Assembly (NCBI GenBank): GCA_019359215.1
Contig: JAHHHS010000002.1
Coordinates: forward strand, 1-64,000
Direction of reading: 5' to 3'
Source: Nostoc indistinguendum CM1-VF10
GTDB lineage: Bacteria; Cyanobacteriota; Cyanobacteriia; Cyanobacteriales; Nostocaceae
DNA: 64,000 bases
Under the pieces are notes generated by a model that saw nothing but the letters and a program-made list of their open reading frames with translations, was not told the DNA's origin and made no database searches. Below, one piece after another: positions 48,101 to 57,575 of the stretch. A program made the position numbers and the translations under genes. Position 1 is the stretch's first letter. Each line of letters opens with the position of its first letter.

Positions 48101-48244
48101 TCACTCCTTAAGCGCCTACGCCAGTCTATGAATACTAATGCTACTTCTGGAGTCATCCACTCTCGTTATAGCAAAGGTGAGTTACTGCGAGGAGCATTGT
48201 TAACTATTAATGGGATTGCAGCAGGGATGAGAAATACAGGTTGA
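45158..48244 (+). CDS. ppc: Phosphoenolpyruvate carboxylase
   Basis: A 1028-aa enzyme that makes oxaloacetate from PEP and bicarbonate. The catalytic His is in [12 protein letters not shown] (about residue 199). Other signatures are [50 protein letters not shown] (about 705) and the C-terminal end GMRNTG. The usual N-terminal Ser phosphorylation site of plant PEPC is absent, as in cyanobacteria. A Ser/Pro-rich insertion of about 16 residues, from a repeat at 47089-47136, lies 10 residues before the [11 protein letters not shown] block. The start is ATG 45158. It feeds anaplerosis for nitrogen assimilation. Confidence 0.97.
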   Translation: MGSLLYSSSQTADIYPVSELFLRHRLQVVEELWESVLRQECGQNMVDLLRQLRNLCSPEGQATNDQASSAVKLIEQLNINEAIRAARAFALYFQLINIIEQEYEQRQQLSRYEVETEAIGPETASNVNYSSNQREDDAPVSRGIAADLLRKSYLEKAQVKPKGTFAALFPYLLKLNVPPQQIQRLIAHLDVRLVFTAHPTEIVRHTIRDKQRQVVQLLQKLDTLENHFGTTPGGYAWEAADVREQLLEEIRLWWRTDELHQFKPTVLDEVDYALHYFQEVLFDGIPQLYKRFKHTLSNTFPWLEPPSKNFCSFGSWVGSDRDGNPSVTPEITWQTACYQRKMVLGRYIQSVKNLIELLSVSMHWSDVLPDLLESLELDQSQLSEVYDALALRYRQEPYRLKLAYVLKRLENTRDRNLALYNRETPKNQDSPLYRSGADFLAELRMIQRNLTETGLSCRELENLICQVEIFGFNLTQLDIRQESSRHADALNEILQYLQILPQPYNELSEEQRVAWLTGELQTRRPLIPAELPFSEKTNDVIETFRVVRSLQQEFGLNICQTYIISMCRDVSDVLEVLLLAKEARLFDPAIAVGTIQVVPLFETVEDLQRSRSVMRKLFELPLYRALLAGGYEHTKTKSLVDENSSSPASPASCPPSPLPANLQEVMLGYSDSNKDSGFLSSNWEIHKAQKSLQQIAENYDLSLRIFHGRGGSVGRGGGPAYEAILAQPGHSINGRIKITEQGEVLASKYSLLDLALYHMETITTAVIQASLLRTGFDDIEPWNEIMEELAVRSRQHYRALIYEQPDFVDFFHQVTPIEEISQLQISSRPARRPSGKKDLSSLRAIPWVFSWTQTRFLLPSWYGVGTALQEFLNEEPEEHLKLLRYFYVKWPFFKMVISKAEMTLAKVDMQMAHHYVLELSKPEDQARFAKVFDQIASEFYLTRDLVLKITDHNRLLDGDPVLQRSVQLRNGTIVPLGFIQVSLLKRLRQSMNTNATSGVIHSRYSKGELLRGALLTINGIAAGMRNTG
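47089..47136 (+). repeat. CCTCCCCTGCC repeat inside ppc, in frame
   Basis: Two CCTCCCCTGC copies and a CCCCCTCACCCC run, similar to the pyrimidine-rich intergenic run at 41300-41340. It encodes [15 protein letters not shown] and keeps the frame. Confidence 0.75.
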
Positions 48245-48257
48245 ACCACTGTGTAGA

Positions 48258-48317
48258 GTCATTTGTCATTAGTCCTTGGTAACCTGCAAATGACAAATGA
48301 CAAATGACAAAAAACAA
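48258..48317. repeat. Inverted heptamer arrays after ppc
   Basis: GTCATTTGTCATT on the left and AATGACAAATGACAAATGAC on the right form a stem of about 13 bp. It may both end the ppc transcript and reach into the start of the next frame. Confidence 0.65.
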
Positions 48318-48572
48318 ATGACTAAAAACAGAATTTTAATTTGCACTTTTTTGGCGCTATCATCCGGTTTTTTTGGTGCTTACACTAGTGGGCAAATGAC
48401 CTTAATGCTGCATAGCCAAAAGTGTCAAAACCAACCTTGGGGTTTAAAGGAGATGTGCAATGCCTGGATGACACCAGGAGCAATATGGCAAGGTAGCACA
48501 ACAGGACTATGGACAGGCACTATCTTAGGGGCGTTTGTTGGGGGTTTGGTGACACGACAAACTCGTGATTAA
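48318..48572 (+). CDS. Small conserved membrane protein
   Basis: An 84-aa protein with two hydrophobic segments (ILICTFLALSSGFFGAYTSG and LWTGTILGAFVGGLV) separated by a polar loop with two cysteines (SQKCQNQPWGLKEMCNAW). I do not recognise a named family. ATG 48318 is preferred because the more upstream ATG at 48297 is inside a tandem repeat. It lies between ppc and another small gene on the same strand. Confidence 0.6.
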   Translation: MTKNRILICTFLALSSGFFGAYTSGQMTLMLHSQKCQNQPWGLKEMCNAWMTPGAIWQGSTTGLWTGTILGAFVGGLVTRQTRD

Positions 48573-48655
48573 CTCAGGAGCAAAAAAGCTAGTAGGTAGG
48601 TTTGGTGTCAGCAAGACTGGTAAAATCTACCCATAGCGAAGAAGAGTAAATCACC

Positions 48656-48961
48656 ATGCCTACCGAAACTAACCCAGGAAATCAAACCACCACAGGGGCT
48701 GATGCTATTGATGAAGCGATCGCACAGGGAATTGATTTTGATGGTTCTCCCATTCCACCTGCCAAACTAGAACTTTATAGTAAAGTTATGGCGCTAGAAG
48801 CCAATAGACAGCGTAGTGGCGTATCTAATACTATGCGATCGCGTATTGTGCGAATTGGCGCAAAACACATTCCTCAAGTAGAACTCGACCAATTACTTGT
48901 AGATGCTGGTTTCGCACCCTTAAAAGAAAAGGAAATTGCCTTTTTTTATAGCGGAAAATAA
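48656..48961 (+). CDS. Small soluble cyanobacterial protein of unknown function
   Basis: A 101-aa protein. The N-terminus is Thr/Asn-rich and disordered; the C-terminal two thirds are alpha-helical (IPPAKLELYSKVMALEANRQ, MRSRIVRIGAKHIPQVELDQ). It ends with a hydrophobic aromatic tail (IAFFYSGK). I recognise no domain. The gene has a RBS-like purine stretch (GAAGAAGAG, 48637-48645) upstream. Confidence 0.65.
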   Translation: MPTETNPGNQTTTGADAIDEAIAQGIDFDGSPIPPAKLELYSKVMALEANRQRSGVSNTMRSRIVRIGAKHIPQVELDQLLVDAGFAPLKEKEIAFFYSGK

Positions 48962-49172
48962 ATATTAATGTTTTACAACAGTTTTCATTTATTTGAACCA
49001 CATCTGTTGTAGGGGCATAGCAATGCTGTGCCCTCAATTCTGTACTTCTTTAGTAATTTCCTGATCGGGTTGAAAAGTGTATCTTCAGCAAGATATTGTC
49101 AACTTTCTCTTGTGTTTGAATTGGCAGATGGCTATATGTACTTAAGTTATAGCTGAAAGACTTGGAAAACAC

Positions 49173-50135
49173 ATGTCAGGAACTACGTCAAATTCAGAAA
49201 TGCAATACCGAGTTATCGGCAGTACAGGAGAGAAAGTTTCCGCCATCGGATTGGGTGGTTGGCACATCGGCTTAAAACACGTTGATGAGCAACTGGGTAT
49301 CCGAATTGTTAGAACAGCCATTGATCGTGGCATTACCTTTATGGATAACAGTTGGGATTACAACGGTGGAGCCAGTGAGATTCGCATGGGAAAAGCGCTG
49401 CGCGATGGCTATCGAGACAAAGTGTTCCTGATGACGAAAATCGATGGTCGGTCTAAGAAAGCAGCAACAAGACAGCTAGACGAATCACTTCAACGCCTGC
49501 AAGTTGATTACATCGATCTGGTTCAGCACCACGAAATCCTTCGGCACGAAGACCCGCATCGAGTTTTTCACGAAGAAGGGGCGAATGCTGCCTTGATTGA
49601 GGCACGGGAAGCTGGAAAACTCCGATATATAGGTTTCACTGGGCACAAAGACCCTTATGTTCATCTGCATATGCTGGAAGTTGCAGCCATTAACGGGTTT
49701 AAATTTGATGCAGTGCAGATGCCGCTCAATGTCATGGATGCTCACTACCGGAGTTTTGCAAAGCTGGTTTTGCCAGAACTGGTCAAAGAAAACATTGGCG
49801 TTCTGGGAATGAAAAGCTTGGCAAACGGTATTCTTTTACGGTCAAATACTGTAACGCCAATTGAGTGCTTACATTATGCTTTGAATCTGCCTACATCAGT
49901 TGTGATTACTGGAATTGATAGCATGGAGATTCTAGAGCAAGCCTTTGAAGCAGTACAGACATTCCAGCCAATGAACGACGAGCAAGTGCGATCGCTCTTA
50001 GCAAAAACGGCAGAAGCAGCATCACGCGGCGAGTTTGAGCCTTTCAAAACCTCATCAATTTTCGATAGCACTGCCCAAAATCCAGATTGGTTGGGAGAGG
50101 AGCCACAGCGCCTGCAACAATTGATGTCAGCATAA
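49173..50135 (+). CDS. Aldo/keto reductase
   Basis: A 320-aa TIM-barrel NADPH-dependent oxidoreductase. The catalytic tetrad region is visible: DNSWDYNGG (Asp and Tyr; the general acid is the Tyr), the Lys in FLMTKIDGR and the His in DLVQHHEI. The cofactor-binding C-terminal region is ITGIDSMEILEQAFEA. Members act on aldehydes or ketones; the substrate is unknown. It lacks a 4Fe-4S tail. The start is ATG 49173 (MSGTTSNSEMQ), with ATG 49200 as an alternative. It has no operon partners. Confidence 0.9.
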   Translation: MSGTTSNSEMQYRVIGSTGEKVSAIGLGGWHIGLKHVDEQLGIRIVRTAIDRGITFMDNSWDYNGGASEIRMGKALRDGYRDKVFLMTKIDGRSKKAATRQLDESLQRLQVDYIDLVQHHEILRHEDPHRVFHEEGANAALIEAREAGKLRYIGFTGHKDPYVHLHMLEVAAINGFKFDAVQMPLNVMDAHYRSFAKLVLPELVKENIGVLGMKSLANGILLRSNTVTPIECLHYALNLPTSVVITGIDSMEILEQAFEAVQTFQPMNDEQVRSLLAKTAEAASRGEFEPFKTSSIFDSTAQNPDWLGEEPQRLQQLMSA

Positions 50136-50595
50136 TCGCAGACTATATTGCATTAATTAATACGTTACGCAAGAACTAATTTAGCTTACAAGATTAGCGA
50201 TCGCACCTTTCTTTATCAGAAAGTATGCTAGCTTGCGTTGACCTTTTTTGAATTAAAAATTAAGAATTAAAAATTCTTGATGACTCTTTCATTTTTAATT
50301 GAACATTTTAAATTTTTAATTCTCCACAGGGTTTGCCTCCACTGATAGCGCAGCGTAAAGTTTGCGGTATAGCTTCTCAGAAGCTACGCCCTGTATGTTT
50401 TTGAGGCTTATTTCTCCCTCGAAAACGTTTAAGTTTATTTAATTCGATCCTTAATTACCAGCAAAAAAAATCTTTGCTCAAAATTCAATCTATCAAAATA
50501 GTGAATTCGTTTAATAACTAATGAGGCAACAACTTCTATCTAGGGATTGATATGGCTTATGAGCTAAATGAAGTAAAAATAGTATACTAAATCAC
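50136..50595. other. Intergenic region with AATTAAAAATT repeats
   Basis: AATTAAAAATTAAGAATTAA at about 50252-50275 is partly mirrored by TTTTTAATTGAACATTTTAA at about 50292-50320. A TACGC-type short repeat occurs at about 50346-50392. No gene is seen. Confidence 0.5.
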
Positions 50596-51057
50596 ATGAA
50601 GATGTTCTCTATGAAACTGAATTATTTTACAAAACAGCTTTCCACGGTAAAACGCTGGATGGCTACAACACTGTTTTGTATGTTAGCGATCGCTTTTGTT
50701 TGGCAAGGTGCATTTTTCTCGAACACCTCAGCAATGGCTGATCCTGTTGCAACCTTGATTGCATCCTCAGACGCAGGCGATAAAGTTCAAGAAAAAACCA
50801 GTAAAGATGCTGGACGAGCCAAAAATTTCATTGATGATACGGCAGATAAAGTTAAGGATGCTGCCAAGAGTAACGCCAGTAAAGTTGACCAAGCAACAGA
50901 CGGTGGTAGTTTTATTGAGCGCAAAGCAAAGAGAGATGCGGCTACAATTCAGAAAAGAGCAAATGAAGATGCATCTCGAACTAAAGAAGCAGTAGACAAC
51001 ACAAAGAATGTTGTTGAACGTACTGTTGATAACATCAAGGATGCTTTTGGTAAATAG
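50596..51057 (+). CDS. Secreted helical protein of repeated Lys/Ala-rich segments
   Basis: A 153-aa protein with a hydrophobic N-terminal segment (MATTLFCMLAIAFVWQGAFF) ending at a likely signal peptidase site (SAMADP). The rest is a highly charged coiled-coil-like region of recurring K/D-A-x segments (TADKVKDAAKSNASKVDQAT, VDNTKNVVERTVDNIKDAFG), similar to late-embryogenesis-abundant/CsbD-like stress proteins. It is periplasmic or envelope-bound and may protect against stress. A terminator follows. The exact start among Met codons at 50596, 50602 and 50611 is uncertain. Confidence 0.7.
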   Translation: MKMFSMKLNYFTKQLSTVKRWMATTLFCMLAIAFVWQGAFFSNTSAMADPVATLIASSDAGDKVQEKTSKDAGRAKNFIDDTADKVKDAAKSNASKVDQATDGGSFIERKAKRDAATIQKRANEDASRTKEAVDNTKNVVERTVDNIKDAFGK

Positions 51058-51093
51058 CAATCCTATTTGATTTGTAAAAATCGAAAGACTTAG

Positions 51094-51126
51094 ATTCCCG
51101 ACTTTTCTAAAAAGTCGGGAATTTTG
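51094..51126 (+). terminator. Rho-independent terminator after 51057
   Basis: The stem TTCCCGACTTTT / AAAAGTCGGGAA with loop CTA is followed by TTTTGC. Confidence 0.88.
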
Positions 51127-51776
51127 CTGTTTACCAATAATTTAGGAAAATCTAAATTTATTACACTGATTAATTTATAACTCTATACTGTGATACTTGC
51201 CGCCATGTTATTTGCTTGTTATGCAAGAAGTAAAACAAAATTTTATAATTAATTTATAAAGATTATTTTACTAAAAAAATACTGAGCTAAACTAAAATAA
51301 ATGAGTGTTTTTACACATATATTCTTCAAGTCTATATGAACTGCGATCGCTAATAAAATTAGCTGCTGTTAACTAAGAAAAGAACAAACACTTGCTAAAT
51401 ATTTGCCGGAAATTATGCTAAGTATATAGTTAAAAATGAGATATTTAACTTCGTTTTGTATTAGCTTTAAATGGTAAAAGCGAGTGTTTTAGTTAAGGAA
51501 TCTCCGCAAACTACTTCTAAAGTATTTGCTTTTTTATACTAAATAAATAATTTTTTAAGTAGCATTGCTGATTGACAAATATGCTATAACTTTATCTAAC
51601 TTCACCCTTGTTTGGACAAATTGTTAATGGTTAACAAATTTTTCACCATTATCAATTACGAAGTTATACTTTCCACTACAACTTAGTAACAATGTAAGAG
51701 TCTGATTATGTGAACAACCCGGCCGTGGGAAAATCAAAATACCGAAACTAGAAATTAGAGAGGATAACCCTATAAT
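51127..51776. other. dxs upstream region
   Basis: About 650 bp AT-rich. Two HIP1-type octamers (near 51343) and A/T-rich runs. I see no gene, array or known RNA; it presumably holds the dxs promoter. Confidence 0.4.
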
Positions 51777-53684
51777 ATGCATCTGAGCGAAATCACCCAT
51801 CCTAATCAGTTGCACGGTTTATCTGTTCGCCAACTGCAACAGATTGCCCGTCAGATTCGAGATAAGCATCTCCAAACCGTAGCAGTTAATGGTGGCCACT
51901 TAGGGCCAGGATTGGGTGTTGTAGAATTAACACTAGGACTTTACCAGACGCTGGACTTAGATCGGGATAAAGTGATTTGGGATGTAGGACACCAAGCTTA
52001 TCCCCACAAACTGCTAACAGGACGGTATGATCGCTTCCACACCCTCAGACAAAAAGACGGGGTTGCAGGTTATCTTAAACTCTGTGAAAACAAGTTTGAC
52101 CACTTTGGGGCTGGACATGCTTCTACAAGTATTTCAGCAGCATTGGGCATGGCTTTAGCCCGAGACTTAAAAGGCGAAAAATTTAAAGCCGTTGCTGTTA
52201 TTGGGGATGGGGCGCTGACTGGGGGTATGGCTTTAGAAGCCATCAACCATGCCGGACATATGCCGAAAACTAACCTGTTAGTTGTTCTCAACGACAACGA
52301 TATGTCTATATCTCGCAACGTCGGCGCGATTCCCCGCTATCTTAACAAAATGCGCCTCAGCCAACCGGTGCAATTTATTAAAGATAATCTTGAGGAACAA
52401 TTTAAGCAAATTCCTTTCGTGGGTGAATCTTTGTCTCCTGAACTCGGACGTATCAAAGAAGGTATGAAACGCTTGGCTGTTCCCAAGGTAGGTGCAGTTT
52501 TTGAAGAACTCGGCTTTACCTATATTGGGCCAGTGGATGGGCATAATCTCGAAGAATTGATTGCCACCTTCCAACAGGCACATCAGATACCAGGCCCAGT
52601 TTTGGTACACGTAGCAACAGTCAAGGGCAAAGGCTATGAAATTGCCGAATTAGATCAAGTTGGCTACCACGCCCAAAGTCCCTTCAACGTAGCAACTGGC
52701 AAAGCCATTCCTTCCAATAAACCCAAACCCCCGGCTTATGCCAAAGTCTTTTCTCACACTCTGGTGAAACTTGCCGAACAAAACCCCAAAATCGTTGGGA
52801 TTACTGCGGCTATGGCAACGGGGACAGGCTTAGATAAACTTCAAGCTAAACTGCCCAATCAATATATTGATGTCGGTATTGCTGAACAACACGCAATTAC
52901 CCTAGCAGCAGGACTTGCAACTCAAGGGATGCGTCCCGTAGCCGCCATTTATTCTACCTTCCTGCAACGCGCTTATGACCAGATAATTCACGATGTCTGC
53001 ATCCAAAACCTTCCAGTATTCTTCTGCTTGGATAGGGCAGGAATTGTCGGAGCTGATGGCCCCACCCACCAGGGTATGTATGACATCGCTTACCTGCGTT
53101 GCATTCCCAACATGGTAATGATGGCACCCAAAGACGAAGCAGAACTGCAACGCATGGTAGTAACTGGTGTTAACCATACCAGTGGCCCGATCGCTATGCG
53201 TTACCCTCGTGGCAATGGCTACGGTGTTCCTTTGATGGAAGAAGGTTGGGAACCTTTGGAAATCGGCAAAGGCGAAATTCTGCGGACAGGCGATGACGTG
53301 TTAATTGTCGCTTATGGCACAATGGTCTATCCAGGGATGCAAGCTGCTGAAATTCTCAGCGAACACGGCATTGAAGCAACTGTAATCAATGCCCGTTTCG
53401 TTAAGCCTTTGGATACCGAGTTGATTTTGCCTTTAGCTAAGAAAATCGGCCGCGTCATCACCTTAGAAGAAGGCTGTATCATAGGTGGCTTTGGTTCTGC
53501 GATCGCTGAAGCTTTAATGGATGCTGATATTCTAGTTCCTGTCAAACGGTTTGGCGTACCAGATGTGTTAGTAGATCATGCTGAACCCAATGAATCTAAG
53601 GCAGAATTAGGTTTAACCAGCCATCAAATAGCAGAAAGAGTGTTGCAAGCTTTCTTTCAACAGCAACTATCTGCTGTCGTCTAG
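51777..53684 (+). CDS. dxs: 1-deoxy-D-xylulose-5-phosphate synthase
   Basis: A 635-aa thiamine-diphosphate enzyme that condenses pyruvate and glyceraldehyde-3-phosphate, the first step of the MEP isoprenoid pathway (carotenoids, phytol, quinones). Motifs: [32 protein letters not shown], the ThDP-binding [15 protein letters not shown]...[26 protein letters not shown] and the C-terminal [14 protein letters not shown]. Length is standard. The start ATG 51777 has an upstream AGAGGATAAC at moderate spacing. It ends at a strong hairpin. Confidence 0.97.
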   Translation: MHLSEITHPNQLHGLSVRQLQQIARQIRDKHLQTVAVNGGHLGPGLGVVELTLGLYQTLDLDRDKVIWDVGHQAYPHKLLTGRYDRFHTLRQKDGVAGYLKLCENKFDHFGAGHASTSISAALGMALARDLKGEKFKAVAVIGDGALTGGMALEAINHAGHMPKTNLLVVLNDNDMSISRNVGAIPRYLNKMRLSQPVQFIKDNLEEQFKQIPFVGESLSPELGRIKEGMKRLAVPKVGAVFEELGFTYIGPVDGHNLEELIATFQQAHQIPGPVLVHVATVKGKGYEIAELDQVGYHAQSPFNVATGKAIPSNKPKPPAYAKVFSHTLVKLAEQNPKIVGITAAMATGTGLDKLQAKLPNQYIDVGIAEQHAITLAAGLATQGMRPVAAIYSTFLQRAYDQIIHDVCIQNLPVFFCLDRAGIVGADGPTHQGMYDIAYLRCIPNMVMMAPKDEAELQRMVVTGVNHTSGPIAMRYPRGNGYGVPLMEEGWEPLEIGKGEILRTGDDVLIVAYGTMVYPGMQAAEILSEHGIEATVINARFVKPLDTELILPLAKKIGRVITLEEGCIIGGFGSAIAEALMDADILVPVKRFGVPDVLVDHAEPNESKAELGLTSHQIAERVLQAFFQQQLSAVV

Positions 53685-53710
53685 TTAGTTTAAGTCAAAA
53701 TAGTTTTATG

Positions 53711-53739
53711 AAAATAACCCCGCGCTTTGGGGTTATTTT
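53711..53739 (+). terminator. Rho-independent terminator of dxs
   Basis: The stem AAAATAACCCC / GGGGTTATTTT (loop GCGCTTT) is followed by TTTTCA and lies 27 nt after the dxs stop. It could serve both strands. Confidence 0.85.
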
Positions 53740-53803
53740 CATGCTCTAACCAACAAGCTAACTTACATTAAGGAAGCAAAAATTAAAAAATTTGGTAAAT
53801 CTA

Positions 53804-54538
53804 TTACAAACTTTCTGGATCGACACCTAGCGCATTCAACCTTTCAATTAACATTTTCACTTGTTGTTCTGCTTCCACACGTCGCTGTTCTTCAAAAGCT
53901 GTACGTTCTTCGGCTTCCCTAATGCGTTCTTCTGGTGTCAGCAATCTTTGCCTTTCTTCGTCATACCAGTACAGCCACTCCCGCACTATACCTTGATAAA
54001 TTCCCCGTTCTCGCCCAATTCCTAAACCAATCTCTGGTAGCCAAACAGGATCTCCTGACATTAAAATATATTCCCCATCAATTAAGTGATACACCTCCAA
54101 AGGTGTCTTTTTCCGCCGAAGGGGACTATATACAACGTAGTACAAAATTCCTAATTCTTTGGCGTAAAATTCTTTCTTAGTGCTATATTCTTCACGATAA
54201 ATTTGGGAAACAACTTCTAATGCTAAAATTGGCAGTTTCTTTTCTTCCCATAGCACATAACTTAGGCGTAATTCCTCATCAACGACACGTTTAACTCCTA
54301 AGCTGAGAAACCCATCAGGGACAACGGCTGGTTTGTCTTGGTGGTAATAAATACCCATGTCAACACCAAAGTACCAATCCCAACGATCGCACCAAACCAA
54401 AGCCAGCGTCGTTTTCAGTAAGCCGGGAATTAAATTTTGGACTTCGTTATCCACAGGGGTGTCATTAGAGTCTGGTAATTCTTCGGAAGATGGCAAACAA
54501 TGCAGTGGATTGTAGTTTAACATGAGCGGTTTTGCCAA
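53804..54538 (-). CDS. Uma2-family putative endonuclease
   Basis: A 244-aa protein of the DUF820/Uma2 family, a PD-(D/E)xK nuclease-like fold common in cyanobacteria. Conserved here are VVPDGFLSLG (the PD) and LALEVVSQ with downstream lysines in KKEFYAKELG. A C-terminal coiled coil (TPEERIREAEERTAFEEQRR) extends from about 195 to 240. The role is unknown; they are numerous in Nostocales and may be selfish or defensive. It converges with dxs. Confidence 0.82.
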   Translation of the reverse strand: MAKPLMLNYNPLHCLPSSEELPDSNDTPVDNEVQNLIPGLLKTTLALVWCDRWDWYFGVDMGIYYHQDKPAVVPDGFLSLGVKRVVDEELRLSYVLWEEKKLPILALEVVSQIYREEYSTKKEFYAKELGILYYVVYSPLRRKKTPLEVYHLIDGEYILMSGDPVWLPEIGLGIGRERGIYQGIVREWLYWYDEERQRLLTPEERIREAEERTAFEEQRRVEAEQQVKMLIERLNALGVDPESL

Positions 54539-54775
54539 ATCTGATTTTAGATAGATTGTACGTAATCTATTGATGTGCGATCGTAGCGCCAGAATAAAGA
54601 ACCATTTTTAGTGTAAACCTAGCCCTTTCTAGACATCGCCTGTGAATCTTTCTCAGTATTCACAGACTTGTGATTGCAAAATTTTACATTAAATTCATGA
54701 TTTTTCGATACTGATTACCAGAATTTCTAACGGTTATTTTTTACTTTACCGAATCGAAAATTTCAAGTTAGTAAC

Positions 54776-54802
54776 AAAAAGGGCAGGTACAAAACCCGCC
54801 CT
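54776..54802 (-). terminator. Rho-independent terminator of ndhD
   Basis: On the - strand AGGGCGGG pairs with CCTGCCCT around TTTTGTA and is followed by TTTTTG. It lies 40 nt past the ndhD stop. Confidence 0.85.
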
Positions 54803-54841
54803 CAAAGTAATCAATATTTAAACTAAACTAGCGATCGCAAC

Positions 54842-56422
54842 TTAATTAGCAATTTTCGGCGCACTCAAAGAAACCTTTAGCGTTTCATCTTTTTGTTGTG
54901 CTAATGTTGGCACGGAATTACGCAATCTTGCAGTCAATTGTACAGTTGTCGCGTCATACATCTGAGTCAGCAATTTTGGATAGAAACCGATACCAATAAT
55001 TGGAATTAACAAACAAGCAATGATAAACACTTCACGGGGTTCAGCATCTATTAAAGCTTGGTGAGAAACTAATTCCTTGTTCTCTTCTCCGTAGAAAATT
55101 TCTCGCAACATCGACAGCAGATAAATCGGAGTTAAAATTAATCCAACTGCCATCAAGAACACCACAATGACTTTAAAGGTAGAGCTATAAGCATCGCTAG
55201 TAGCAAAGCCGACAAAAACCATTAATTCTGCCACGAAACCGCTCATTCCTGGCAATGCCAAAGAAGCCATTGAACAGGTAGTGAACATGGCGAAAATCTT
55301 CGGCATTCTCTGACCAACACCACCCATTTCATCCAACATCAGGGTGTGGGTGCGATCGTAAGTTGCGCCAACCAGGAAGAACAAACTCGCTCCAATTAAC
55401 CCGTGGGAAACCATTTGCAACACTGCCCCACTCAATCCCAAATCGGTGAAGGAGGCGATACCAATCATCACAAAGCCCATGTGAGAAATTGAGGAGTAGG
55501 CAATTTTTCGCTTTAGGTTGCGCTGGGCAAAGGATGTCAAGGCAGCGTAGATGATATTAACTACCCCCAAAACCACCAACACTGGTGCAAAAAGAGCGTG
55601 AGCATCGGGGAGCATTTGGGCATTCATCCGAATTAAGGCGTAACCGCCCATTTTCAAAAGAATACCTGCCAATAACATGTGTACGGGCGCTGTTGCTTCA
55701 CCGTGGGCATCAGGTAGCCAGGTGTGCAAGGGAATAATCGGCAACTTGACGGCGTAGGCTATCAGGAAGCCAGCATAGGCAGCAAGTTGGAAATTGAGGG
55801 CAAAGTCTTTTAAAGCGAGCGATCGCATGTCAAACGTCACCGTATCGCCGTAAAATCCCATTGTCAGGGCAGATAGCAAAATAAACAGCGAACCGCCTGC
55901 GGTGTATAAAATAAATTTAGTCGCTGCATACTGTCGTCTTTTGCCTCCCCAAATCGACAGCAGAAAGTATATCGGTACTAGTTCCAGTTCCCACACCAGG
56001 AAAAATAACAGCATATCCTGGACGGCGAACACGGCAATCTGACCGCCATACATCGCCAAAATCAAGAAGTAAAATAGCTTCGGCTTGAAGGTGACAGGCC
56101 AAGCTGCTAAAATCGCCAGCGTGGTAATGAATCCAGTCAAAATAATTAGGGGCATAGATAAGCCATCTGCCCCTACTGACCAATTCAAATCTAGTTGGGG
56201 TACCCAGGGGTAACTCTCGACCAACTGCAAATCTGGATTGGAGAAATCATACCCAGTATAAAAAGCATAAACAATTAGTGCAAAATCTATCAGCCCTACG
56301 ATGAGGGAGTACCAGCGCACTGTTTTGCCTTCTTTATCCGGGATGATGGGAATCAGTAGTGAAGCGGCTATAGGCAACAGAATAATCGTCGTCAGCCACG
56401 GAAAATTAGCTGTATTCATCAC
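54842..56422 (-). CDS. ndhD: NAD(P)H-quinone oxidoreductase subunit 4
   Basis: A 526-aa antiporter-like membrane subunit (Nuo-M/NdhD) of the thylakoid NDH-1 complex, with about 14 transmembrane helices. The core [37 protein letters not shown] carries the conserved helix glutamate, and the second half [32 protein letters not shown] is the other signature. It functions in respiration and cyclic electron flow, pumping protons. It lies downstream of ndhF (57576-59681) with a TA-like pair between, so they may or may not be one transcript. The pair with a full-length NdhF suggests the NDH-1L form (NdhD1). Confidence 0.94.
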   Translation of the reverse strand: MMNTANFPWLTTIILLPIAASLLIPIIPDKEGKTVRWYSLIVGLIDFALIVYAFYTGYDFSNPDLQLVESYPWVPQLDLNWSVGADGLSMPLIILTGFITTLAILAAWPVTFKPKLFYFLILAMYGGQIAVFAVQDMLLFFLVWELELVPIYFLLSIWGGKRRQYAATKFILYTAGGSLFILLSALTMGFYGDTVTFDMRSLALKDFALNFQLAAYAGFLIAYAVKLPIIPLHTWLPDAHGEATAPVHMLLAGILLKMGGYALIRMNAQMLPDAHALFAPVLVVLGVVNIIYAALTSFAQRNLKRKIAYSSISHMGFVMIGIASFTDLGLSGAVLQMVSHGLIGASLFFLVGATYDRTHTLMLDEMGGVGQRMPKIFAMFTTCSMASLALPGMSGFVAELMVFVGFATSDAYSSTFKVIVVFLMAVGLILTPIYLLSMLREIFYGEENKELVSHQALIDAEPREVFIIACLLIPIIGIGFYPKLLTQMYDATTVQLTARLRNSVPTLAQQKDETLKVSLSAPKIAN

Positions 56423-56774
56423 AATTCGTCTGCTATCAAAATCATGTTTGGCAAAAAGTCACTAGTTATTAAGTAACAGCTTTTTGAGGATTTCGTCTTC
56501 CTCGTTAGGTTGATTTAATTAAATTGGCAATCCCCTATTTTTTCTCTTGGGAGTCTTTTTTGACAGTTGCAGGTGCGGAATGTGTGTTGTGATACTCCCA
56601 GTCAAGTCAAAAATTTGCCTTAAAAAAGTTGGTAAAATTATAGTTTAGGGGTGCGATGTCTACGACAAGCCGCTCCGCCTCTACGCGTAGTCCAACTCAT
56701 CACTAAAAATACACGATGGTGCTTGGTGGTTGTTTAAAAAAGCGATTTGGTGCAAAAAAAGCATAACAATAACA
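56423..56774. other. Gap between ndhD and the YgiT-type gene
   Basis: About 350 bp. A short interspersed repeat (GCGATGTCTACGACAAGCCG) at about 56653-56692. Otherwise AT-rich with no gene. Confidence 0.55.
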
Positions 56775-57002
56775 CTAAGCTACATATTTAATAATCTCCA
56801 ATTCTGCTCCATTCTTAATAGCTGACTCTGCTTTTCCTAAAACCTGTTCGGTAATTGCATTATTTAAATAATATTCACCGCAGTTATCACAAATTTCTGC
56901 TAGAACTTTTTTTAAGACAATAATACATTCATCTCTTTCTAGCGTCACAGTTACTAAACCTGGTTTAGTTTCTCCATGCTTACAAATTACGCATTTCATC
57001 AT
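56775..57002 (-). CDS. YgiT-type zinc-finger protein (likely antitoxin)
   Basis: A 75-aa protein with two CxxC pairs (KCVICKHGE and EICDNCGEYYL) that form the MqsA-like N-terminal zinc site, and a helical tail (ITEQVLGKAESAIKNGAELE). No HTH domain follows. Its ATG overlaps the stop of the DUF4258 gene by 4 nt (ATGA). In cyanobacteria such pairs are predicted type II toxin-antitoxin units. It is inserted between ndhF and ndhD. Confidence 0.78.
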   Translation of the reverse strand: MMKCVICKHGETKPGLVTVTLERDECIIVLKKVLAEICDNCGEYYLNNAITEQVLGKAESAIKNGAELEIIKYVA

Positions 57003-57241
57003 CTTTGTCTCCTAGTTTTAAACCCATCTAACCAAATATTAGTATCAGGAATATAAGCTGTTACTACATATCCTGTATCTGTAGCTTCATCGTAGGAAAA
57101 TACAACATGAATCGGCTTACCTTCTATAAAATCCAATATTAGATAACTGGGGTAGGGTGTATCATCAGGATTTTCTTCTATCACTTCTCCATAAGAAATC
57201 GCAGTTTTTACATCTTTTTGACTGATGCGACGATAAAACAT
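56999..57241 (-). CDS. DUF4258-domain protein (likely toxin), N-terminus short
   Basis: An 80-aa protein: FYRRISQKDVKTAISYGEVIEENP, then LDFIEGKPIHVVFSYDEATD, then YVVTAYIPDTNIWLDGFKTR, a recognised DUF4258 pattern. The usual N-terminal start of about 10 residues (a HALxRM-type helix) is missing: the codon just before ATG is TAA. It may still be active or may be a truncated remnant. It is the first gene of the pair, in the reverse direction, overlapping the YgiT-type gene. Confidence 0.75.
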   Translation of the reverse strand: MFYRRISQKDVKTAISYGEVIEENPDDTPYPSYLILDFIEGKPIHVVFSYDEATDTGYVVTAYIPDTNIWLDGFKTRRQR

Positions 57242-57575
57242 TTATTGGATAGCATGACGGGAGAAAACTAGATTTTGACAATCCATTAATTATTTTTTTA
57301 AATTGTAATTAGTGATAAAATTATTATTTTGCTAAATCCTGGGGTTATATTAATTTGTAGAGTGGGTTACGCTATTGCTAACCCACTATAAGTATTGATA
57401 ATTAATAGTGAGTTACGGCGCAAAAAGATTATTCTATATATTTTGTTCTTCTGTTCTATCGGATTATGGGAAGTTATAAAGTCTGCAATCTATTTTTTGG
57501 GATGAATCTTAATAAGACTAACTTCATTATTCAAGAAATAATGTCGGGGCGGACATTCGCCCACCCCTATGAAAA
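57242..57575. other. Gap between the TA-like pair and ndhF
   Basis: It holds the palindrome AGTGGGTTA / TAACCCACT (near 57361-57387), a common cyanobacterial short palindrome. GGGGCGGACATTCGCCCACCCC (57546-57567) could act as a weak hairpin at the ndhF end. No gene. Confidence 0.5.
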
